Assembly: GCA_039807445.1 (NCBI GenBank)
Contig: JBDHRG010000108.1
Coordinates: 1-13,965, forward strand
Source: JBDHRG01 sp039807445
GTDB lineage: Bacteria > Pseudomonadota > Gammaproteobacteria > Competibacterales > Competibacteraceae
Length of the DNA stretch: 13,965 nucleotides
Direction: 5' to 3'
Numbering within the stretch: position 1 is the stretch's first letter; every line of letters starts with the position of its first letter. The notes below the pieces were generated by a model, which was not told the DNA's origin, did no database searches, and saw only the letters and a program-made list of their open reading frames with translations. This document shows, piece after piece, positions 7,468-12,196 of the stretch. Made by a program: the position numbers and the translations under genes.

Positions 7468-7491
7468 AAAAACCCGCCGGAGCGGGTTTTT
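7468..7491 (-). terminator. intrinsic terminator of rpmB-rpmG
   Basis: On the minus strand AAAAACCCGC, a TCCG loop and GCGGGTTTTT form a tight hairpin ending in a run of 7 Ts (7472-7466). It starts 15 bases after the rpmG stop. The A-run on the other side makes the hairpin symmetrical, so it could work in both directions, but only the minus strand is known to be transcribed here. Confidence 0.9.
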
Positions 7492-7506
7492 CTGCGGCGG
7501 CCAGGA

Positions 7507-7662
7507 TCACTTGATCTTGGCTTCCTTGTACATCACGTGCTTGCGCACGACCGGGTCGAACTTCTTCAGCTCGAGCTTTTCCGGCATCGTGCGCTTGTTC
7601 TTGGTGGTGGTGTAGAAGTGGCCGGTGCCGGCGCTGGAAACGAGCTTGATCTTGTCGCGCAT
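7507..7662 (-). CDS. rpmG: 50S ribosomal protein L33, cysteine-free form
   Basis: The 51-residue basic protein MRDKIKLVSSAGTGHFYTTT..., with KNKR and PEKLELKKFDPVVRKHV, is ribosomal protein L33 of the large subunit near the E site. It contains no cysteine, so it is the zinc-independent (C-) form that lacks the two CxxC pairs. The ATG at 7662 has GAGGAGG upstream. It lies 13 bases after rpmB, the usual L28-L33 pair in proteobacteria, and is followed by a strong terminator. Identification is secure despite the small size. Confidence 0.97.
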   Translation of the reverse strand: MRDKIKLVSSAGTGHFYTTTKNKRTMPEKLELKKFDPVVRKHVMYKEAKIK

Positions 7663-7675
7663 GGTTCGGTCCTCC

Positions 7676-7912
7676 TCAGAACTTTTCGCCGCGGGCGCGC
7701 AGGTCGGCCAGCACGGCGTCGATGCCGCGCTTGTCGATCTCGCGCAGACCGGCGTTCGACACCCGCAGGCGCACGAAGCGATTCTCGCTCTCGACCCAGA
7801 TGCGGTGCGAGTGCAGGTTCGGCAGGAACCGGCGGCGGGTCTTGTTGTTGGCGTGCGAGACGTTGTTACCGGTGATCGGGCGCTTGCCCGTCACCTGACA
7901 GACTCTGGACAT
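7676..7912 (-). CDS. rpmB: 50S ribosomal protein L28
   Basis: The 78-residue protein begins MSRVCQVTGKRPITGNNVSH and continues with ANNKTRRRFLPNLHSHRIWV, the standard L28 sequence of the large ribosomal subunit. I chose the ATG at 7912 rather than one 9 codons upstream because it gives the usual N-terminus and length and has GGAGGT about 8 bases before it. It heads the rpmB-rpmG transcription unit, with a promoter at 8048-8076. Confidence 0.97.
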   Translation of the reverse strand: MSRVCQVTGKRPITGNNVSHANNKTRRRFLPNLHSHRIWVESENRFVRLRVSNAGLREIDKRGIDAVLADLRARGEKF

Positions 7913-8047
7913 GGGGATGACCTCCGTTGCATTCGACACCGCTCCGCGCCGAGCGGTGTTCGGCGCGCCCCGCGGGCGACACCCGAGATGTTCTGTGACC
8001 GGCGAACGGCGGCGCCTGCCGCGATCGAAACCTGTCGAAGGTCGCGT

Positions 8048-8076
8048 TTTATAGCAGAGGAGCGGGGGGGAGGCAA
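8048..8076 (-). promoter_or_regulatory. sigma-70 promoter of rpmB-rpmG
   Basis: On the minus strand TTGCCT (8076-8071) and TATAAA (8053-8048) are separated by exactly 17 bases, a good -35/-10 pair (4 of 6 and 5 of 6). It lies about 136 bases upstream of the rpmB ATG. The -35 box sits at the edge of the degenerate arm of the heptamer element. Confidence 0.7.
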
Positions 8077-8126
8077 GGAGCGAGGCGATGGGACAGGTAC
8101 GAGGAGCGAGTTGCGAGGCGCGAGTA
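8073..8126. repeat. degenerate period-7 purine-rich arm
   Basis: Units of the form RCGAGNN follow each other with period 7: ACGAGGA (8099-8105), GCGAGTT (8106-8112), GCGAGGC (8113-8119) and GCGAGTA (8120-8126). A further GCGAGGC at 8080-8086 is out of phase by 2. The perfect array at 8144-8213 read on the other strand is made of ACGAGGC units, so this arm is a diverged inverted copy of it. Confidence 0.7.
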
Positions 8127-8143
8127 AAGGCGACATCTCTCGT

Positions 8144-8213
8144 CGTGCCTCGTGCCTCGTGCCTCGTGCCTCGTGCCTCGTGCCTCGTGCCTCGTGCCTC
8201 GTGCCTCGTGCCT
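8144..8213. repeat. tandem heptamer array, 10 x CGTGCCT
   Basis: Ten identical head-to-tail copies of CGTGCCT fill 70 bases without a mismatch, preceded by a partial CGT. The array ends 2 bases from the radC stop codon at 8216. Perfect identity across ten copies points to recent or ongoing expansion. It could pair with the degenerate arm at 8073-8126 to form a long imperfect hairpin. Confidence 0.97.
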
Positions 8214-8215
8214 TC

Positions 8216-8890
8216 TCAAAGTAGCCCCCGCTCCGCGAACGACACCGTCTCGCCGTCGCCGACCACGACGTGGTCGAGCACGCGCACGTCGATCAGCGCC
8301 AGCGCGTCGCGCAGCCGCAGCGTGAGCTGTTCGTCGGCGAGGCTCGGCTCGGCGACGCCCGAGGGGTGGTTGTGGGCGACGATCAGCGCCGCGGCGTTGT
8401 GCGCGAGCGCGCGGCGCACGACTTCGCGCGGGTGCACCGTGGTGCCGTCGATCGTGCCGTGGAACAGCTCTTCGTAGGCGATCACGCGATGGCGGGTGTC
8501 GAGGAACAGCACCGCGAACACTTCCTGCGGCTGGTGGCGCAGCCGCGCGGCGAGGTAGCGGCGCGTCGCCCCGACGCTGGTCAGCGCGTCGCCGCGCGTC
8601 AGCTGCTCCTCGAGGTGGCGCCGGCCGAGCTCGAGCGCCGCGGCGAGCAGCACCACCTTGGCCGGGCCGAGCCCGGGCTGCGCGCACAGCCGCGCGTGCC
8701 CGGCCTCGAGCAGCGGGCGCAAGCCGCCGAAGGCCGCGAGCAGTTCGCGTGCGAGGTCGACCGCGCTCTTGCCGCGCACGCCGGTGCGCAGGAACAGCGC
8801 CAGCAACTCGGCGTCGGACAGCGCCTGCGCACCGCGCGCCAGCAGCTTTTCGCGCGGGCGCTCCTGCTCGGGCCAGTCGCGGATCGGCAT
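8216..8890 (-). CDS. radC: RadC family JAMM/MPN-domain protein
   Basis: The 224-residue protein has an N-terminal helix-hairpin-helix region (about 20-90, with ALSDAELLALFLRTG and QPGLGPAK) and a C-terminal JAB1/MPN metallopeptidase-like domain. The zinc motif AHNHPSGVAEPSLAD gives H173, H175 and D186, with HPREV upstream. The family was once tied to DNA repair, but its biochemical role is unsettled. I chose the ATG at 8890 (MPIRDWPEQERPREKLL), which has AGGAGGA upstream, over a start 13 codons earlier. It is divergent from the rubrerythrin gene. Directly after its stop lies the ten-copy heptamer array rather than a normal terminator. Confidence 0.94.
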   Translation of the reverse strand: MPIRDWPEQERPREKLLARGAQALSDAELLALFLRTGVRGKSAVDLARELLAAFGGLRPLLEAGHARLCAQPGLGPAKVVLLAAALELGRRHLEEQLTRGDALTSVGATRRYLAARLRHQPQEVFAVLFLDTRHRVIAYEELFHGTIDGTTVHPREVVRRALAHNAAALIVAHNHPSGVAEPSLADEQLTLRLRDALALIDVRVLDHVVVGDGETVSFAERGLL

Positions 8891-8910
8891 CGTGATCTTC
8901 CTCCTGTGTC

Positions 8911-8927
8911 GATAGCCCCGGGCTATC
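8911..8927. promoter_or_regulatory. palindrome GATAGCCCCGGGCTATC in the radC-rubrerythrin divergent region
   Basis: GATAGCC (8911-8917) and GGCTATC (8921-8927) are perfect inverted repeats around CCG. The palindrome lies 20 bases upstream of the radC ATG in the region shared with the divergent rubrerythrin gene, so it could be an operator or a leader hairpin for radC. No regulator is identified. Confidence 0.45.
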
Positions 8928-8983
8928 ACCCCGATTGGAACAAATGAATGGCGGCGCCCGAGGCGGCTTCTACAGTTCTACCG

Positions 8984-8997
8984 TACCCATGGGGGTA
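8984..8997. promoter_or_regulatory. candidate operator TACCCATGGGGGTA upstream of rubrerythrin
   Basis: TACCC and GGGTA form a 5-base inverted repeat around ATGG, 61 bases before the rubrerythrin ATG. G/C-runs flanked by TA recall sites of CsoR/RcnR/CstR-type metal or persulfide sensors, but this is pattern memory only and no such regulator is present in the window. Confidence 0.3.
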
Positions 8998-9058
8998 TCC
9001 GTCGTCGGCCGCGAGTCGGCGGCGGCACCAACCAAAGGCAAGCAGAGAGGTGGAGATC

Positions 9059-9478
9059 ATGCAGCTCAGGGGAAGCAAGACCGAGGAGAACCTGAAGTAC
9101 GCGTTCGCCGGCGAATCGCAGGCGAACCGCCGCTACCTGTACTTCGCCGCCAAGGCCGACGTCGAGGGCTACAACGACGTCTCGGCGGTGTTCCGCTCGA
9201 CCGCCGAAGGCGAAACCGGCCATGCCCACGGCCACCTCGAATACCTCGAGGTGGTCGGCGACCCGGCGACCGGGCTGCCGATCGGGCCGACCGGCGACAA
9301 CCTCAAGGCCGCAATCGCCGGTGAGACGCACGAGTACACCGACATGTACCCGGGCATGGCGAAGACGGCGCGCGACGAGGGCTTCGACGAGATCGCCGAC
9401 TGGTTCGAGACGCTGGCCAAGGCCGAGCGCTCGCACGCCAACCGCTTCCAGAAGGCGCTCGATACGCTGGGCACCTAG
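9059..9478 (+). CDS. rubrerythrin lacking the rubredoxin domain
   Basis: The 139-residue four-helix diiron protein is expected to reduce hydrogen peroxide in the cytoplasm. All seven usual ligands are present with normal spacing: E19 (AGES), E52 and H55 (EGETGH), E89 (AGET), E92 (HEY), E123 and H126 (AERSH). There is no cysteine at all, so the C-terminal rubredoxin Fe(SCys)4 domain of classical 190-residue rubrerythrins is missing and electrons must come from another protein. I chose the ATG at 9059 (MQLRGSKTEENLK), which has GAGAGGTGGAG upstream, over a longer ATG at 8948 that would add an unrelated tail. It is followed by a terminator and then the Fe-S oxidoreductase and DUF3501 genes, a recurring partner set. 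Confidence 0.95.
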   Translation: MQLRGSKTEENLKYAFAGESQANRRYLYFAAKADVEGYNDVSAVFRSTAEGETGHAHGHLEYLEVVGDPATGLPIGPTGDNLKAAIAGETHEYTDMYPGMAKTARDEGFDEIADWFETLAKAERSHANRFQKALDTLGT

Positions 9479-9492
9479 CGGCCCGACCGCAG

Positions 9493-9525
9493 GCATCGGG
9501 GTCGCGTGCGGCCCCGATGCGTTTT
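9493..9525 (+). terminator. intrinsic terminator after rubrerythrin
   Basis: GCATCGGGG (9493-9501) pairs perfectly with CCCCGATGC (9512-9520) around a 10-base loop and is followed by GTTTT. It begins 14 bases after the rubrerythrin stop and ends about 35 bases before the next start codon. It probably sets rubrerythrin expression above that of the two genes behind it. Confidence 0.75.
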
Positions 9526-9559
9526 CCCTGCCGCCAAACACGATCCCGAGGGCCAGCCG

Positions 9560-10900
9560 ATGTCTGCCAAGCCCATCAAGGAAGGCAGCCTTGAAGCGCC
9601 GATCCGGCACCCGCTGAACTGGAAGGACCCCGAGTTCCACGACGGTGAAGCGCTGTTCAAGGAGCTCGAACGGGTGTTCGACATCTGTCACGGCTGCCGC
9701 CGCTGCGTCAGCCTGTGCAATGCGTTTCCGACGCTGTTCGACCTGGTCGACGAATCCGCGACGATGGAAGTCGACGGCGTCGCGCACCGGGACTACTGGA
9801 AGGTCGTCGAGCACTGCTACCTGTGCGACCTGTGCTACATGACCAAGTGTCCGTACGTGCCGCCGCACGAATGGGCGGTCGACTTCCCGCACCTGATGCT
9901 GCGCGCCAAGACGGTCAGGTACCGCGAGCAGGGCGCGAGCCTGCGCGACAAGGTGCTCTCGAGCACCGATGTCGTCGGCAGCCTCGCCGGTATCCCGGTG
10001 GTCGCGCAGGTGGTCAACGCGGTCAACGGCAATGCCACGGCGCGCAAGGCGATGGCGGCGACGCTCGGCGTGCACGCCGACGCGAAGCTGCCGCCGTACG
10101 ACCCGAAGCCGCTGCGCCGGCGGCACAAGGCGCGCATCGGTCGCAGCGACAAGGGCACGCCGGCCGGGCGTACGCAGGGGCGGGTCGCGCTGTTCACGAC
10201 CTGCTACGGCAACCGCAACGAGCCGCAGATCGGCGAGGACTTGATCGCGGTGTTCGAGCACAACGGCATCCCGGTGCGGCTGGTGCCGCGCGAGCGCTGC
10301 TGCGGCATGCCCAAGCTCGAGCTCGGCGACCTCGAGGCGGTCGAGGCCTCGATGAAAGCCAACCTGCCGGTGCTGTCGAGGCAGGTCGAGCAGGGCTGGG
10401 ACATCGTCGCGCCGGTGCCCTCGTGCGTGCTGATGCTGAAGAGCGAGTGGCCCCTGCTGTTCCCGGACCAGCCCGAGGTGCGGCGCGTCGCCGCGGCGGT
10501 GTTCGACCCGTTCGAATACCTGATGGCGCGCCACCGCGAAGGCCTGCTGAAGACCGACTTCAAGCAGTCGCTGGGCAAGGTCGCCTACCACGTGCCCTGC
10601 CATCTGCGCGTGCAGAACATCGGGCTGAAGAGCCGCGAGCTGCTGTCGCTGATCCCCGGCACCGAGGTCGAGGCGATCGAGCGCTGCTCGGGGCACGACG
10701 GCACTTACGCGGTCAAGCGCGAATACCACGATTTGGCGATGAAGATCGGCAAACCGGTGGTCAACCGTATCCGGCAGGCCGAGGCCGACCATTACGGCAG
10801 CGATTGCCCGATCGCCGGCCACCACCTCGAGCACGGCCTGGCCGACGGGCGCAAGCCCGAGCACCCGCTGAGCCTGTTGCGCAAGGCCTACGGCATCTGA
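9560..10900 (+). CDS. Fe-S oxidoreductase with two [4Fe-4S] motifs and CCG domains (HdrD/GlpC-like)
   Basis: The 446-residue protein has two ferredoxin-type motifs, C43-C46-C49-C53 and C86-C89-C92-C97, then two cysteine-rich CCG-type domains as in heterodisulfide reductase and GlpC. In the first, C215 (TTCYGN), the pair C247-C248 (RCCGMPKLE) and C289 are visible. In the second, C347 (VPCHLR), CSGHDG at 376-381 and C416 are visible; there the normal CC pair reads CS. The protein should pass electrons between small carriers and a redox partner. Its place behind a rubredoxin-less rubrerythrin suggests it feeds that enzyme, which is inference. The ATG at 9560 has only a weak GAGGG site upstream. 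DUF3501 follows 14 bases later. Confidence 0.9.
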   Translation: MSAKPIKEGSLEAPIRHPLNWKDPEFHDGEALFKELERVFDICHGCRRCVSLCNAFPTLFDLVDESATMEVDGVAHRDYWKVVEHCYLCDLCYMTKCPYVPPHEWAVDFPHLMLRAKTVRYREQGASLRDKVLSSTDVVGSLAGIPVVAQVVNAVNGNATARKAMAATLGVHADAKLPPYDPKPLRRRHKARIGRSDKGTPAGRTQGRVALFTTCYGNRNEPQIGEDLIAVFEHNGIPVRLVPRERCCGMPKLELGDLEAVEASMKANLPVLSRQVEQGWDIVAPVPSCVLMLKSEWPLLFPDQPEVRRVAAAVFDPFEYLMARHREGLLKTDFKQSLGKVAYHVPCHLRVQNIGLKSRELLSLIPGTEVEAIERCSGHDGTYAVKREYHDLAMKIGKPVVNRIRQAEADHYGSDCPIAGHHLEHGLADGRKPEHPLSLLRKAYGI

Positions 10901-10914
10901 CAGGAGGATGACCG

Positions 10915-11496
10915 ATGCAGCCCCTGACCCGTGCAGATCTCTACGGCCTCGAGCAGTACGCCGAGGCGCGCCCCGCGTTCCGCGCGCACGTGATGGCGCA
11001 CAAGCGGCCGCGGCAAGTGTCGCTCGGCGAGCACGCGCGGCTGTGCTTCGAGGATCGGCTGACGATCCAGTACCAGGTGCAGGAGATGCTGCGCGTCGAG
11101 CGCATCTTCGAGGCTGCCGGCATCCAGGACGAGCTCGATGCCTACAACCCGCTGATCCCCGACGGGTGCAACTGGAAGGCGACCTTGATGCTCGAGTACG
11201 TCGACGTCGACCAGCGCCAGCGGGCGCTGGCCGAGCTGGTCGGCGTCGAGCGCCGCGTCTGGGCGCAGGTCGCGGGCTGCGAGCGGGTATGGGCGATCGC
11301 CGACGAAGACCTCGAGCGCGAGCGCCCCGACAAGACCTCATCGGTGCACTTCCTGCGCTTCGAGCTCGACGCCGACATGGTCGGTGCCGCCAGGGCCGGC
11401 GCCGCGGTGCGCATCGGCATCGATCACCCGCGCTACACGGCCAGCGTCGAGGTGCCCCCGGCAACGCGCGCGGCGCTGGCGGCGGATCTCGACTGA
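10915..11496 (+). CDS. DUF3501 family protein
   Basis: The 193-residue protein has no signal peptide or membrane segment and matches the DUF3501 family as I know it: N-terminal LTRADL..LEQY, a helix FEDRLTIQYQVQEMLRVERI (45-64), then YNPLIPDG..WKATLMLEY (77-95). The function is unknown. It is regularly found next to a rubrerythrin and a CCG-type Fe-S protein, so a role in the same redox pathway is likely. Possible metal ligands, if any, include E46, E57, E62, E94 and H146; C44, C85 and C122 are not in a motif. The ATG at 10915 has AGGAGGA upstream and lies 14 bases after the Fe-S gene, so the two are co-transcribed. Confidence 0.9.
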   Translation: MQPLTRADLYGLEQYAEARPAFRAHVMAHKRPRQVSLGEHARLCFEDRLTIQYQVQEMLRVERIFEAAGIQDELDAYNPLIPDGCNWKATLMLEYVDVDQRQRALAELVGVERRVWAQVAGCERVWAIADEDLERERPDKTSSVHFLRFELDADMVGAARAGAAVRIGIDHPRYTASVEVPPATRAALAADLD

Positions 11497-11505
11497 ATCC
11501 GTAAT

Positions 11506-11533
11506 GGAGTGAAGGGAGAGGAGTGAGGAGGGG
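11506..11533. repeat. degenerate period-7 purine arm
   Basis: Four consecutive 7-base units, GGAGTGA, AGGGAGA, GGAGTGA and GGAGGGG, start 9 bases after the DUF3501 stop. The perfect array at 11556-11583 read on the other strand is made of GGGGTGA units, one base different from GGAGTGA. This mirrors the layout of the element at 8073-8213. Confidence 0.65.
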
Positions 11534-11555
11534 GCGGACCGCCGAGCTTCTTTTT

Positions 11556-11586
11556 CCCCTCACCCCTCACCCCTCACCCCTCACCC
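11556..11586. repeat. tandem heptamer array, 4 x CCCCTCA
   Basis: Four exact copies of CCCCTCA occupy 11556-11583, followed by a partial CCC, and are preceded by a T-run (11551-11555). The array lies 61 bases upstream of the pagL start, where the -35 region of a pagL promoter could fall. Confidence 0.92.
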
Positions 11587-11593
11587 GTGCCTT

Positions 11594-11602
11594 TGCTAGT
11601 CT
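11594..11602 (+). promoter_or_regulatory. weak extended -10 candidate for pagL
   Basis: TGCTAGTCT fits an extended -10 (TGnTAnnnT), 45 bases upstream of the pagL ATG. The -35 position would fall inside the CCCCTCA array and has no TTGACA-like sequence. Evidence is slight. Confidence 0.25.
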
Positions 11603-11647
11603 CACCGAGGACGCGCCCGCAGACGGCGCGATGGCGAGGAAGAAACG

Positions 11648-12193
11648 ATGAACAACAAGGCAGGGGGGATGCTGCTCGCGGCCGGCCTGCTGGCCGCGCC
11701 GGCGGCGCAGGCGCTCGACGGCGTGGCGCTCGAGCTCGGCGGCGGCGACGACAGCACCGGGGTCGTGCGTGCGGCGCTGTTCTGGGACTGGGACGCACGC
11801 TGGTTCGCCGAGGGTGCCTGGCACGTCGGCGGTTACTGGGAGCTCGACGCCGGCTACTGGCATGCCGACTCCGGCCACCGCGGCCACCGCGACATCGCCG
11901 AAATCGGCCTGACGCCGGTGTTCCGGCTGCAGCAGAACGATCCCGGCGACGCGGCTTTCTACCTCGAAGCCGGCATCGGCGTACATTTCCTGTCGCACAC
12001 CAAGATCAACGAGGATCGCGACTTCTCGACCGCGTTCCAGTTCGGCGACCTGGCAGGCTTCGGTGTGCAGTTCGGCCACCGGCACGCCTGGGAGCTCGGC
12101 TACCGCTTCCAGCACCTGTCGAACGGCGGCATCGAGAACCCGAACGACGGCATCGGCCTCCACCTGCTGCGGCTGGCGTACCGGATGGATTGA
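11648..12193 (+). CDS. pagL: outer-membrane lipid A 3-O-deacylase, PagL family
   Basis: The 181-residue protein has a signal peptide (about 1-22, ending AAQA) and alternating hydrophobic/polar strands typical of a small beta-barrel. PagL removes the 3-O-acyl chain from lipid A in the outer membrane, lowering its inflammatory activity. The active-site strand is YRFQHLSNGGIENPNDGIG at 152-170, with catalytic His156 and Ser158. In P. aeruginosa PagL the third residue, Glu140, lies 12 residues after the Ser; here that position is Gly170, with Glu162 the nearest acid. The ATG at 11648 has GAGGAAG upstream. It converges with pitA with only 3 bases between the stops. A heptamer array lies upstream and may affect its promoter. 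Confidence 0.88.
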   Translation: MNNKAGGMLLAAGLLAAPAAQALDGVALELGGGDDSTGVVRAALFWDWDARWFAEGAWHVGGYWELDAGYWHADSGHRGHRDIAEIGLTPVFRLQQNDPGDAAFYLEAGIGVHFLSHTKINEDRDFSTAFQFGDLAGFGVQFGHRHAWELGYRFQHLSNGGIENPNDGIGLHLLRLAYRMD

Positions 12194-12196
12194 GGC

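Larger units (their letters stand above)
7913..8215. other. intergenic region between radC and rpmB (promoter, heptamer array)
   Basis: This 303-base stretch carries no gene. From the rpmB side it holds a leader of about 130 bases, the rpmB promoter at 8048-8076, a degenerate period-7 purine-rich arm at about 8073-8126, and ten perfect heptamer copies at 8144-8213 that end 2 bases before the radC stop codon. No small RNA or conserved leader was recognised in 7913-8047. Confidence 0.7.

Noticed and set aside
8144..8213. CRISPR array
   Set aside because: The repeats are contiguous 7-mers with no spacers and no cas genes nearby.
8978..11563. 861-codon minus-strand frame opposite rubrerythrin, the Fe-S protein and DUF3501
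   Set aside because: It is antisense to three well-recognised genes; no domain is seen, and its length comes from high GC.
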